Below are positions 8,656-17,484 of a DNA stretch of 64,000 nucleotides, one piece after another (positions within the stretch are counted from its first letter, which is position 1; every line of letters begins with the position of its first letter). The position numbers and the translations under genes were made by a program. Under the pieces are notes generated by a model that did not search any database, was not told the origin of the DNA, and saw only the letters and a list, made by a program, of their open reading frames with translations. Where the stretch lies: NCBI RefSeq assembly GCF_028747805.1, contig NZ_CP114887.1, positions 241,501 through 305,500 on the forward strand. The letters are read 5' to 3'. The stretch comes from Solibacillus daqui (GTDB lineage Bacteria > Bacillota > Bacilli > Bacillales_A > Planococcaceae).

Positions 8656-9336
8656 ATGCCTATTTCAGTGGGGTTTTATAAAAAAATTTATCAATGGTTG
8701 ATGGATGCACAAGGGCAAACGGTGAAGTTTAGACCCTTTTTAACAAAGGGCAATCCTTATAAATCACGCATTTTTTTAGTAAGTGCAAATGCAGTACCTC
8801 AGTTTCATGTAGAGGATGATGGTGAAAAGATCTTTGCAGAAGCCCTTATTAATCGTGCGTATTTAGAGGGTGAATATTTAGATGAACTAAAGTTAGCGCC
8901 GCGTGAATTTCAAGGTTCATTGCAATTTGAAGCTTGGCTAGAAAAACTTGGCGAATCGCTTATATATACGGCATTAAATGCGTATCAGTTAGATACACTT
9001 GATGATGCAAAGTGGGCAAAGCAAGAGGATATTGAAAATTATACTCGCGGTGAAGAAATATTCCATGAAGTATTAGAAGAATTTCAACCTGAGATTTTGA
9101 TTTTACAAGGTACGACAGCGTTTAACCAATTCAAAAAGCAATTTGCTGAAAACCTTGTCATTTATAATCCAGCGATTACGAAAGTCCAGTTATTAGAAGA
9201 AGCTGGCCCATTTGCAGAAATGCATTTTGCGAGTGGTAAAAAGATGCTTGTGTTTGTTACACGAAGCATGAGCTACTTTGGACAAGACAGTGAGAAGTTT
9301 AAAAAGTTTAAAGAAAACTTAATAAAAATACTATGA
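8656..9336 (+). CDS. Conserved hypothetical protein, possibly uracil-DNA-glycosylase-like fold
   Basis: A 226-aa soluble protein. The segment EILILQGTTAFNQF near residue 145, and the late segment FVTRSMSYFG near 205, recall the hydrophobic-strand motif and C-terminal loop of uracil-DNA glycosylase-fold proteins. I could not see an active-site GxxPG-type motif, so enzyme activity is doubtful. Start choice is uncertain: TTG 8629 and GTG 8644 are in frame but poorly placed relative to a ribosome binding site, and ATG 8656 follows a weak AGAGACGG. It follows the HD-domain gene almost directly, so the two probably form an operon. Confidence 0.55.
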   Translation: MPISVGFYKKIYQWLMDAQGQTVKFRPFLTKGNPYKSRIFLVSANAVPQFHVEDDGEKIFAEALINRAYLEGEYLDELKLAPREFQGSLQFEAWLEKLGESLIYTALNAYQLDTLDDAKWAKQEDIENYTRGEEIFHEVLEEFQPEILILQGTTAFNQFKKQFAENLVIYNPAITKVQLLEEAGPFAEMHFASGKKMLVFVTRSMSYFGQDSEKFKKFKENLIKIL

Positions 9337-9485
9337 ATATACGCAAAAACCGAACATTAATATTCCAAAAACCGTATTTTTTATCAAATTTCCGAAAAAT
9401 ATGAATAATATTATTATTTAAAGGTTCTTGCAATTCGGTTTTCCCATGATTATAATTGGAACATTCATAAACTTAAATTTCATAA
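9337..9485. other. Intergenic stretch before the guanine riboswitch
   Basis: AT-rich sequence with no ORF. The promoter of the xpt-pbuX transcript should lie here, but I could not choose a convincing -35/-10 pair. Confidence 0.4.
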
Positions 9486-9690
9486 CTTTACTCATATAAT
9501 AGCAAGGATAGGCTTGCAAGTTTCTACCGATTTACCGTAAATAAATCGACTATGGGTAAGGCAGGTTTAACTAATGTATTTGTCCAATTATTTTCTAATA
9601 TTTGAACCGTCATTCGTTATTACTTTTGAATCTACTCGAAAGTTCTTGCTTTACTCATTGATTGAGAAAGCAGGACTTTCGGGTTTTTTA
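9486..9690 (+). promoter_or_regulatory. Guanine-class purine riboswitch with terminator, controlling xpt-pbuX
   Basis: The aptamer (about 9488-9559) reads TTACTCATATAAT..., then GTTTCTACCG and the closing GACTATGGGTAA, which are the conserved purine-riboswitch elements. P1 pairs TTACTC with GGGTAA. The discriminating base in GACTATG is C, the guanine/hypoxanthine form; adenine riboswitches carry U. A long terminator stem follows (CGAAAGTTC...TTGCTTT with AAAGCAGGACTTTCG, about 9637-9682) ending in GGGTTTTTTA. The ligand prediction agrees with the downstream xanthine salvage genes. Confidence 0.95.
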
Positions 9691-9700
9691 TTTGAGTTAA

Positions 9701-10294
<594 letters not shown>

Positions 10295-10381
10295 GAAGTT
10301 TTGTATAAAAAAAAGTAAAATAGTTCAAGCGTGTTTTTAACTCAACATAGGGTACACATAAATTGGAGGAAAACTTTTTTT

Positions 10382-11692
10382 ATGAATAACACAAAAGCAA
10401 CGATGCTCGGAATTCAGCATCTATTAGCAATGTATGCAGGTGCCATTTTAGTACCATTAATTATCGGTGGTGCACTCGGTTTTGACTCTGCACAAATGAC
10501 GTATTTAGTCGCAATTGATATTTTCATGTGTGGTGTTGCAACACTGCTACAAGTTTGGAAAGGTAAATTTATTGGGATTGGTTTACCGGTAGTATTAGGC
10601 TGTACGTTTACAGCTGTTAGCCCAATTATCGCCATCGGTACAGGTGGTAGCTTAGGTGATGTATATGGTGCGATTATCGCATCAGGTTTAATTGTTGTAT
10701 TAATCGGTGGTTTATTTGGTAAATTAATTCCGTTTTTCCCACCAGTAGTAACGGGTTCGGTTGTAACAATTATCGGGATTAGCTTAATTCCAGTTGCGAT
10801 TAACAATATGGGTGGCGGTCAAGGTGCACCTGATTTCGCATCTGGCTCTAATGTAGCATTAGCAATGATTACTTTAGTCATTATTTTAGTTGTTTACCGC
10901 TTCTCAGTAGGCTTCATTCGCGCAATTTCAATTTTACTTGGACTAATTGCTGGTACGATTATTGGTATCTTTATGGATAAGGTAGATTTCACACCAGTGG
11001 CTGATGCATCTTGGTTACACATGATGCAGCCATTCTACTTAGCAACACCAACATTTAGCGCTTCAGCGATTTTAACGATGACGTTAGTAGCGATGGTATC
11101 ATTAGTAGAATCAACAGGTGTTTACTATGCGTTAAGTGATATTTGTAAAAAAGATTTAACTTCAAAGGATTTAGCAAAAGGGTACCGTGCTGAAGGGTTA
11201 GCTTCGATTATCGGTGGTATTTTCAACGCCTTCCCTTACACAACGTTCTCGCAAAACGTTGGTCTTCTCCAAATGTCTGGCGTGCGTGACCGCAAAGTGA
11301 TTTACATTACAGGTGGGATGCTAGTTGCTTTAGGTTTCTTACCAAAATTAGCAGCCATTACAACAATCATTCCAACACCAGTACTTGGTGCGGCAATGTT
11401 AGCGATGTTCGGTATGGTAGTTACACAAGGTGTGAAAATGTTAGCACCAGAAATCGCAAAATCAATGGAAAATGCAATGGTAGCAGCACTTGCAGTTGGC
11501 TTAGGTGTCGGCGTAGCAAGCGTGCCAGGTGTATTTGCTAACGTAACACAGGGTATGCCTTCATGGTTATCGGAAGTCATTACAGTGATTACATCAAATG
11601 GTATCGTAGCAGGTGCGTTAACAGCAATCGTATTAAATATCTTATTTAACATGATTGGTCCTAAACGCCAAGATCCGATGCATGTAGAATAA
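10382..11692 (+). CDS. pbuX: Xanthine permease
   Basis: A 436-aa nucleobase/cation symporter of the NCS2 family with about twelve to fourteen hydrophobic segments. It imports xanthine that Xpt then converts to XMP. Typical segments include LGIQHLLAMYAGAILVPLI at the N-terminus, GIGLPVVLGCTFTAVSPI, LVESTGVYYALSDIC and FNAFPYTTFSQNVGLLQMSG. An upstream TTG at 10331 would add 17 residues, but ATG 10382 has GGAGGA 11 bases before it and gives the normal N-terminus. It is co-regulated with xpt by the riboswitch. Confidence 0.95.
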   Translation: MNNTKATMLGIQHLLAMYAGAILVPLIIGGALGFDSAQMTYLVAIDIFMCGVATLLQVWKGKFIGIGLPVVLGCTFTAVSPIIAIGTGGSLGDVYGAIIASGLIVVLIGGLFGKLIPFFPPVVTGSVVTIIGISLIPVAINNMGGGQGAPDFASGSNVALAMITLVIILVVYRFSVGFIRAISILLGLIAGTIIGIFMDKVDFTPVADASWLHMMQPFYLATPTFSASAILTMTLVAMVSLVESTGVYYALSDICKKDLTSKDLAKGYRAEGLASIIGGIFNAFPYTTFSQNVGLLQMSGVRDRKVIYITGGMLVALGFLPKLAAITTIIPTPVLGAAMLAMFGMVVTQGVKMLAPEIAKSMENAMVAALAVGLGVGVASVPGVFANVTQGMPSWLSEVITVITSNGIVAGALTAIVLNILFNMIGPKRQDPMHVE

Positions 11693-11696
11693 AAAC

Positions 11697-11752
11697 GAAT
11701 CGTCTATTTAAACGGTGAAAATCGTCTAAATAGGCGATTTTTTTCGTTCAAA
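11697..11752 (+). terminator. Terminator of xpt-pbuX
   Basis: Stem AATCGTCTATTTA/TAAATAGGCGATT (one G-U) with a long loop, followed by TTTTTTCG. Confidence 0.8.
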
Positions 11753-11828
11753 AATCCAGTTTGCTCAAGGGAGAAGGAATGGTTTTCTTAGGAGGCGAAT
11801 GATAGGGAAAGGAGGTGGTGAGGTGGAG

Positions 11829-12584
11829 ATGCTAATGGTATTTTTTATGGGTATTATTGGTGCAATTTTAGGCTCGTTTTTTAATGTTGTCGGATTGCGT
11901 ATACCGGAAAAGGAATCGATTATTGCACCACCATCTAATTGTCCTAGCTGTGCGCATACGTTAAGTATTATTGATTTAATACCGGTGTTGTCTTATGGAT
12001 TATTGCGCGGGAAATGTCGAGTTTGCGGTGTACGTATTTCGCCAATTTATCCGCTTGTCGAAGCAGCAACTGCGTTATTATTTGCTTTTGCGACATGGGA
12101 AATCGGATTGAAGTGGGAGTTATTAGTGGTACTATTGTTTATCTCATTACTAATGATTATTACCGTTTCAGATATCGCTTATATGCTCATTCCTGATAAA
12201 GTGTTGCTGTTCTTCTTGCCATTTTTTATAGTAGGACGAATATTGTCACCGTTAACGCCTTGGTGGGATAGTGTATTAGGTGCTACAATTGGCTTCTCAC
12301 TCTTACTGTTCATTGCCGTTGTGTCGAAGGGTGGTATGGGTGGGGGAGATATTAAGCTGTTTTTGTTAATAGGTATTGTATTAGGGACGGTTAACACGTT
12401 ATTAACACTGTTTTTAGCCGCGCTATTCGGCATTGTTTTTGGTGGGATCATGCACATTCATCGTAAACAGGGACGCAAAACGCCAATACCATTTGGACCA
12501 GCCATTGTTGTCGCTGCACTTGTTGTTTATTTTTACGGTGCGCAACTGATCCAAATTTACATAAAGCTATTTTTCAAGCTGTAA
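11829..12584 (+). CDS. comC: Type 4 prepilin peptidase (A24 family), ComC-like
   Basis: Membrane aspartyl protease and N-methylase that cleaves prepilin leaders of type 4 pili or competence pseudopili. Near the N-terminus it has GSFFNVVGLRIP and two CxxC pairs (CPSC and CRVC) that bind zinc in bifunctional members. The catalytic aspartates sit in ITVSDIAYMLIPD and in GGMGGGDIKLF. Six to eight hydrophobic segments are visible and the length is about 250 aa, as usual. Starts at ATG 11799, GTG 11823 and ATG 11829 are all in frame; the strong AAAGGAGGTG at 11808-11817 favours 11823 or 11829. No pilin gene is adjacent. Confidence 0.9.
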   Translation: MLMVFFMGIIGAILGSFFNVVGLRIPEKESIIAPPSNCPSCAHTLSIIDLIPVLSYGLLRGKCRVCGVRISPIYPLVEAATALLFAFATWEIGLKWELLVVLLFISLLMIITVSDIAYMLIPDKVLLFFLPFFIVGRILSPLTPWWDSVLGATIGFSLLLFIAVVSKGGMGGGDIKLFLLIGIVLGTVNTLLTLFLAALFGIVFGGIMHIHRKQGRKTPIPFGPAIVVAALVVYFYGAQLIQIYIKLFFKL

Positions 12585-12624
12585 AAGCTTTTTGGGTACG
12601 TTTCTTACAGAGTATAGCCTGTCA

Positions 12625-12840
12625 TTAATAATCACGAATAACTTGCTCGAGCGGATGATGCGCTAACAATTCCTTCGTCGCCATTTCTACCGCTTGTTCT
12701 TCTGAATCAGCCAAAATTAAAATTCGGTACTTATCAAAATCCTTGTAATACGCATCAGCCTCAATAATCGGAGAATCGGTTTCATTAGGGATTGTCACCA
12801 CAATTTCATAACCATTTTCAATGAATTCAATTTTCTTCAT
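12625..12840 (-). CDS. Small conserved hypothetical protein
   Basis: A 71-aa soluble, acidic protein with alternating hydrophobic and charged stretches, consistent with a small alpha/beta fold. It begins MKKIEFIENGYEIVVTIPNE and ends LLAHHPLEQVIRDY. An AAGGGGTGTG site precedes the ATG. I recognise no family or motif. It stands alone between convergent comC and the intergenic region. Confidence 0.6.
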   Translation of the reverse strand: MKKIEFIENGYEIVVTIPNETDSPIIEADAYYKDFDKYRILILADSEEQAVEMATKELLAHHPLEQVIRDY

Positions 12841-13261
12841 AAAAACACACCCCTTCTATAAAAAAAGTATTTACCATTTGGCAAATGTTTATTAAACATT
12901 TGCTGGGAAAATATAAGCGGCAATTATTCAGAGTAAAAGTAGGTTTGGTCACCGTCATTAGTTAAAATGTACCTACGTATAGTATGCATATCACATTAAG
13001 TATACGGATAATCGTACGAAATTAGCGAAATCTATCATGCAAAAGAATTAGTGATTTTAGAGGCAATTTTAGAAAAATATATTGGGATTTTTAATGAGTT
13101 TCCTCGATATACTCCAATTTATTGGTTCGAAATAATATCGTAGAAAGTGTAATGATTTTCATCATATTTGAAGTATTCTTCTAAGTGAGTTGTATATAGA
13201 GTTCATTATCTTTGATATAATCATAATAATTGGAAATTTGCTTATAAGGGGGTGGCTAATT
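12841..13261. other. Intergenic region with a possible coding fragment at 13018-13143
   Basis: Mostly AT-rich and without clear genes. On the plus strand, 13018-13143 is an open stretch of 41 codons (EISEIYHAKELVILEAILEK and onward to ...YWFEIIS) that looks protein-like, but it has a stop just upstream and no start codon with a ribosome binding site. It may be a leftover of a deleted gene. No regulatory element was recognised; the promoter of the GGDEF gene must lie near 13200-13250. Confidence 0.3.
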
Positions 13262-14446
13262 ATGAATTTATTTTTGGATATGAAAACAATTATTCTATTA
13301 CTTGGTATAGGCTACTTAATTACTTTAATTCTTATTGGTGCTTATGGGCATAATCATACAAAGGGTTTAACAGTTAGAACTTTTTTTTTAGCAAAATGCT
13401 TCCAGACCATAGCATGGTTTTGTATGATTTTTCGAGGAGATGTTCCCGACTTTCTATCCATCTCTTTTGCTAATTCGTTACTATTTATTGGAGCATCCTT
13501 AGAAGTTATAGCATTATTGTCTCTTCAAAATGCTTTCCGTCTAACGACCAAGATGATGATATATCTCGGTTTGACTCTACTCAGCATTATCGGTTTTCAA
13601 CTCATTGTTCACTTTTCTAACCAGGAAAATCTACGGATTGCATATTTCTCCTTTGCTATCGTGGTAATCTTAATTCCCGTATATCGTATGGCTCTGGGGA
13701 AAACTTCCACGATACTTATGAGAATCATTGGTAGTCTATATCTCCTTGTTACCGCAGCTTTTTTAATCAGAGGAGTAACCGCTTTACTTTCAACTTCAGT
13801 TTCGACAAGCTTCTATAATCCTGGATTTTACCAATTGATTTCCTTACTAACTATTTATCTAGTTACGAATTTAGGCAATTTAGGTTTTATCCTGTTAATC
13901 AAGGAAAAAGCAGACCACGAGTTAATCCGTTTAGCTTGTTATGATGATTTAACAGGCACGTTGAACCGTAGAACCTTTACAGAAAAGGCGAATAAGTATC
14001 TTACTGTGTATTCTAAAAAAGGACAACCTCTATCCTATTTGCTTTTTGATATAGACAACTTTAAAACAATTAACGACACTTATGGGCATCACGTTGGTGA
14101 CCAAGTACTGCAAGACTTGACTACACGAATTATGCTGCATTTGGGCAAAGAAGATTTGTTCGTACGTTATGGCGGTGATGAATTTGGAATACTAATCCCT
14201 GGTAAAGATGAAACCGATTCAAATGAGATTGCCGAGCAAATACTGCAGACACTTAATGGAGCTATCAGCCAAAGTCTTCCGGTGACATATACTATTAGTT
14301 TGGGTGTTCTCACCGTATATCCAGATAAGTACATGCAATTAGAAACACTATACACTACTTGCGACAAAGCCCTTTACAACGCAAAAAATAACGGCCGAAA
14401 TGGTATTTTTCGAGGTCATATAGACATACATAATGCTGTTTCATAA
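13262..14446 (+). CDS. Membrane diguanylate cyclase (GGDEF protein)
   Basis: A 394-aa protein with about seven hydrophobic segments in the first ~215 residues, followed by a GGDEF domain. The intact signature RYGGDEF (near residue 301) and the metal/nucleotide segments DDLTGTLNRRTF and LLFDIDNFKTINDTYGHHVGD predict an active enzyme that makes c-di-GMP from two GTP. The inhibitory I-site (RxxD five residues upstream) reads GKED, so its Arg is missing and product inhibition may be weak. The N-terminal membrane region is an unidentified sensor. ATG 13262 follows AAGGGGGTGG; the longer frame from 13190 has no such site. Confidence 0.88.
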   Translation: MNLFLDMKTIILLLGIGYLITLILIGAYGHNHTKGLTVRTFFLAKCFQTIAWFCMIFRGDVPDFLSISFANSLLFIGASLEVIALLSLQNAFRLTTKMMIYLGLTLLSIIGFQLIVHFSNQENLRIAYFSFAIVVILIPVYRMALGKTSTILMRIIGSLYLLVTAAFLIRGVTALLSTSVSTSFYNPGFYQLISLLTIYLVTNLGNLGFILLIKEKADHELIRLACYDDLTGTLNRRTFTEKANKYLTVYSKKGQPLSYLLFDIDNFKTINDTYGHHVGDQVLQDLTTRIMLHLGKEDLFVRYGGDEFGILIPGKDETDSNEIAEQILQTLNGAISQSLPVTYTISLGVLTVYPDKYMQLETLYTTCDKALYNAKNNGRNGIFRGHIDIHNAVS

Positions 14447-14463
14447 CTGGAAATTTGAACTTT

Positions 14464-14507
14464 AAAACCACCTAAAACATCGTCAAATCAACGTTCTAGG
14501 TGGTCTA
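14464..14507. terminator. Bidirectional terminator between GGDEF gene and fumC
   Basis: Stem ACCACCTA/TAGGTGGT extended by imperfect pairing, with A-rich and T-rich flanks, placed between two convergent genes. Confidence 0.75.
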
Positions 14508-14563
14508 ATTTTATAAAACGCACCAAAGAGTCATTCCTTGGCACGCTCGTATCTAACTATTTC

Positions 14564-15955
14564 TTACTCTGCATTTGGGTAAATCATCGTTGCTGGGTCT
14601 ACGTATTGATCGTATTGTTCTTCAGTTAATAAACCTGAAGCTAAAGCCGCTTCTTTTAATGTTGTTCCATCTTTGTGTGCTGTTTTCGCGATTTTTGCTG
14701 CGTTTTCGTAACCGATGTATGGATTTAATGCAGTAACAAGCATTAAAGAATTTTTTAAATTATTATCGAGTACTTCTGAATTTGGTTCAATACCAACTGC
14801 GCAGTTATCGTTGAAGCTTTGCATCGTATCTGCCAGTAAGCGAGCTGATTGTAAGAAGTTATAAATAATGACAGGTTTGAATACGTTTAATTCAAAGTTT
14901 CCTTGGGACGCAGCAAATCCGATTGCTGCATCATTTCCGAACACTTGGCAAGCGACCATTGTCATCGCCTCTGATTGCGTTGGATTCACTTTACCTGGCA
15001 TGATGGATGAACCTGGCTCGTTTTCTGGGATGGTAATTTCGCCGATACCAGAACGTGGACCACTTGCTAACCAACGAACGTCATTTGCGATTTTCATTAA
15101 GTCAGCCGCTAACGCTTTTAACGCACCATGTGCAGTCGTTACTTCATCATGCGAAGTTAATGCGTGGAATTTGTTTTCAGCAGTAATGAAATTTTTCGCT
15201 GTATAAGTGGCGATTTCTTCAGCAACCATTGCACCGAATTTCGGGTGCGCGTTAATGCCTGTACCAACAGCTGTACCACCGATTGCTAATTCTTTCATGA
15301 AGTCGCTCGTTACCTGAATCATTTTTTCAGATTTCACAAGCATATGCGTCCATCCTGAAATTTCTTGACCTAACGTAAGTGGTGTCGCATCTTGTAAATG
15401 CGTACGACCGATTTTAATGATGTCTTTAAACGCTTCTTGCTTTTGTTGTAACGTTGCCTTTAATACGTTTAGTTTAGGTAATACTAAATCTTCTACCGCA
15501 ATAACAGCCGCCACGTGAAGGGCAGTAGGGAATGTATCGTTTGAGCTTTGTGACATGTTGACATCATCGTTTGGATGTACCTTTTCTTCCGAGCCTTGCT
15601 CAGTTAAAAGTTGGTTAGCTCGGAATGACAGTACTTCGTTTACGTTCATGTTCGATTGTGTACCTGAACCAGTTTGCCAAACGACAAGAGGAAATTGATC
15701 ATCGAGCTTACCTGCTAATACTTCATCAGCTGCCGTAACGATGGCCTTTGTTTTAACATCTGATAATTTGCCTAGTTTGTTGTTAGCGAGTGCACAAGAG
15801 CGCTTTAATATCGCAAAAGCATGAATAATTTCAATTGGCATTTTTTCTGTGCCAATTTTAAAATTTTCTAAACTGCGTTGTGTTTGTGCTTTCCAAAGCT
15901 TGTCTGCGGGTACTTTAATTTCACCCATTGTGTCTTTTTCAATACGATATTCCAT
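14564..15955 (-). CDS. fumC: Fumarate hydratase, class II
   Basis: TCA-cycle enzyme that interconverts fumarate and malate without an iron-sulfur cluster. The 463-aa length is typical. The superfamily signature [11 protein letters not shown] is present (near residue 317), as are [15 protein letters not shown]-like and [14 protein letters not shown] segments that form the active site. ATG 15955 with AGGAG nine bases upstream gives the usual [13 protein letters not shown] start; the two TTG codons before it are less likely. A Fur-box promoter lies about 210 bases upstream but is separated from fumC by a terminator, so it more likely drives a small RNA. Confidence 0.95.
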   Translation of the reverse strand: MEYRIEKDTMGEIKVPADKLWKAQTQRSLENFKIGTEKMPIEIIHAFAILKRSCALANNKLGKLSDVKTKAIVTAADEVLAGKLDDQFPLVVWQTGSGTQSNMNVNEVLSFRANQLLTEQGSEEKVHPNDDVNMSQSSNDTFPTALHVAAVIAVEDLVLPKLNVLKATLQQKQEAFKDIIKIGRTHLQDATPLTLGQEISGWTHMLVKSEKMIQVTSDFMKELAIGGTAVGTGINAHPKFGAMVAEEIATYTAKNFITAENKFHALTSHDEVTTAHGALKALAADLMKIANDVRWLASGPRSGIGEITIPENEPGSSIMPGKVNPTQSEAMTMVACQVFGNDAAIGFAASQGNFELNVFKPVIIYNFLQSARLLADTMQSFNDNCAVGIEPNSEVLDNNLKNSLMLVTALNPYIGYENAAKIAKTAHKDGTTLKEAALASGLLTEEQYDQYVDPATMIYPNAE

Positions 15956-16000
15956 TTTCAACAACTCCTTTTATATAGGTATGCCCAATATGTAGCTATG

Positions 16001-16157
16001 AAAAAATGGCAAATCTTGTGAGGAGATTTGCCACTTTTTCAGGAGAAAAGAATATGCTTCTTTTCGAAATATGAGTAAAGTAATTAATGAGTTTTCGAAC
16101 CAGAACTGGGGGGAACGGTCTCGAAAGTTTGTTAACAACTAAGATGTCTTCCTTACA
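16001..16157 (-). ncRNA. Putative Fur-regulated small RNA, FsrA/IsrR-like design (candidate 1)
   Basis: A ~157-nt transcript is predicted from the promoter at 16164-16192 to the T-run at 16001-16006. No convincing ORF lies within it. The RNA folds into three local hairpins. The first (16093-16126) pairs UUUCGA plus ACC with GGU plus UCGAAA and holds a CCCCCC run in its loop. The second (16045-16065) is a perfect 8-bp stem GAAAAGAA/UUCUUUUC, directly followed by CUCC. The third is the terminator GGCAAAUC.../...GAUUUGCC. The C-rich loop and CUCC could pair with Shine-Dalgarno regions, as known for FsrA in Bacillus. Orthology to FsrA was not shown; this is a structural and contextual inference. 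Confidence 0.55.
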
Positions 16158-16163
16158 ATGATA

Positions 16164-16192
16164 ATGATAATCCTTATCAATTAGAAAGTCAA
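16164..16192 (-). promoter_or_regulatory. Promoter overlapped by a Fur box
   Basis: On the minus strand -35 TTGACT (16187-16192), a 17-bp spacer and -10 TATCAT (16164-16169) form a good sigma-A promoter. A 7-1-7 Fur box (TGATAAT-C-CTTATCA on the plus strand, 16165-16179) matches the ideal palindrome at 14 of 15 positions and covers the -10 region, so iron-loaded Fur should block it. Confidence 0.75.
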
Positions 16193-16229
16193 CATTATTA
16201 TTGAATTTTTTTAAAAAAGTTTTTAACAT

Positions 16230-16281
16230 TAAACAACGTCTACCGTATCGAATTGTTATCGATGCATTAGACGTTGTTTAG
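16230..16281 (-). terminator. Hairpin downstream of the 103-aa gene
   Basis: AAACAACGTCTA pairs with TAGACGTTGTTT around a ~25-base loop with further pairing. On the minus strand it is followed by a T-rich stretch, fitting a terminator for the gene at 16313-16624. Confidence 0.6.
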
Positions 16282-16312
16282 ACGAATATTCACGTAATTT
16301 GTCTCCTCATAA

Positions 16313-16624
16313 TTAAATGATTTTCACATAAAAGTCGCGACCATTAGTTAATTCTAAAATCTCAGTTCCTTTTTTGCGTTTATAGTAGTCTGAAATAATA
16401 GTTGCTAGACCGCTATAGCCGTTTAAAAACGTCCCTTGTTTAATTTCCTTTGCAATGTTGTGGAACTCGAAGTATGCGATTACATCTTCGCTCATGCTGT
16501 TTAAAATATTCTCTATATCTAATAAAGGAATATGCACACCGCGTGTATAGCGACATTCGCGTTTGTACGTGTGGTGTTGAATGTTTACTGGTGTAGTTTC
16601 TGTAATCATCGTCATTTGATTCAT
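16313..16624 (-). CDS. Hypothetical protein, 103 aa
   Basis: Soluble protein without signal peptide. The middle (DIENILNSMSEDVIAYFEF) looks helical, and the end (GRDFYVKII) looks like a beta strand. A strong AAGGGGG site precedes the ATG. Its neighbours are ypsA upstream and the sRNA candidate downstream. I recognise no family. The acid-helix and strand pattern might suit a small regulatory or phage-derived protein, but that is only a guess. Confidence 0.55.
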   Translation of the reverse strand: MNQMTMITETTPVNIQHHTYKRECRYTRGVHIPLLDIENILNSMSEDVIAYFEFHNIAKEIKQGTFLNGYSGLATIISDYYKRKKGTEILELTNGRDFYVKII

Positions 16625-16730
16625 AGAGTGTCCCCCTTAGATTGTATATATTTCTAAAAAAATTATACCAAAAAATGAAAAAATTAATTAGAAAATTATA
16701 TTAATTTAGAATTTTGATAAAAATAATACT

Positions 16731-17288
16731 TTACCAATCTTCTCCGCGTTGCAAATCTTCAGCAACCATTTGCAAATCGTAGGCATTTATGATGAAAAGC
16801 TCGTAATCTTCGTGGATTTCTTGATACTTTTGCACAAGGCGATGCACGTATTTTGGGGAGCCTTCGTTTTCTTCATCGTATACGAGTAGGGTAGCATCGG
16901 TATTATCAATGATGAATTTATCCTTTTCGATAAATTGCCAAGGAGCTTCATAAGGACGCTTTGTCACGCTAGTCGTAAAATCGGCCTCACTTATTATATG
17001 CATGTAAGTTGCTTGTTTATGCTCATTCCAATTTTTTTCTTGCTCTAAAAATGGAGTAATAATAGAGTATTTGAGTTCGGGGTATTCTTTTTTTAATTCA
17101 ATTACTACTTGAGCAGCCCATGTTTCAACACCTTGTTGGCCGCTAATGACGATCCATTCTAGCTCTTCCTCTAAAAAAAGGCGAAGTTGATTTTCAATAG
17201 CGGTTTTAATAATCACAACACCTGGATGCTTGTCATTGAAAATACCAAGCTCATGTGGTCGATAGCCTGTAATATAAAGTGATTTCAT
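16731..17288 (-). CDS. ypsA: YpsA family protein (DUF1273, SLOG fold)
   Basis: A 185-aa cytosolic protein related to Bacillus YpsA, which influences cell division and stress responses. It shows the family start MKSLYITGYRPHELGIF and the nucleotide-binding-like stretch WIVISGQQGVETWAAQ near residue 45, plus FIIDNTDATLLVYDEENEGS later. SLOG-fold proteins are thought to bind a nucleotide-derived ligand. ATG follows GGAGGGATATAC. In other Bacilli it lies near cell-division genes; here it sits near the efflux gene, so the context says little. Confidence 0.88.
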   Translation of the reverse strand: MKSLYITGYRPHELGIFNDKHPGVVIIKTAIENQLRLFLEEELEWIVISGQQGVETWAAQVVIELKKEYPELKYSIITPFLEQEKNWNEHKQATYMHIISEADFTTSVTKRPYEAPWQFIEKDKFIIDNTDATLLVYDEENEGSPKYVHRLVQKYQEIHEDYELFIINAYDLQMVAEDLQRGEDW

Positions 17289-17427
17289 GTATATCCCTCC
17301 GAAAAAGTGAAAAGGGCTGTGCTGAAGTGTATCAGTACAACCCTGTTATGATGATAGTAAGAATTTCTTTTTTTCCTCGAGCTTATCCCGTATTAAGGGA
17401 CAGTAAGACGCCCATTTCAAGCTGACA

Positions 17428-17483
17428 AATGAAAGCTAATGCTCGGTGGGAATGAGGAATACCCCCACCGATTAAAGTTTCAC
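17428..17483. repeat. R2 repeat, copy a, at the 3' end of the multidrug pump gene
   Basis: Hairpin-forming element with the core GAAAGCTAATGCTCGGTGGG, ATGAGGAA and a closing side CCCACCGATTAAAGTTTC. A second copy lies at 31265-31324. It sits immediately after a stop codon, as a terminator would. The preceding sequence TATCCCGTATTAAGGGACAG (17383-17402) may belong to the same element. Confidence 0.65.
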
Positions 17484-17484
17484 A

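Noticed and set aside
15996-16229. 77-aa minus-strand ORF upstream of fumC
   Set aside because: It starts upstream of the Fur-box promoter, spans the promoter, both hairpins and a terminator, and has no ribosome binding site; it is better explained by the sRNA.
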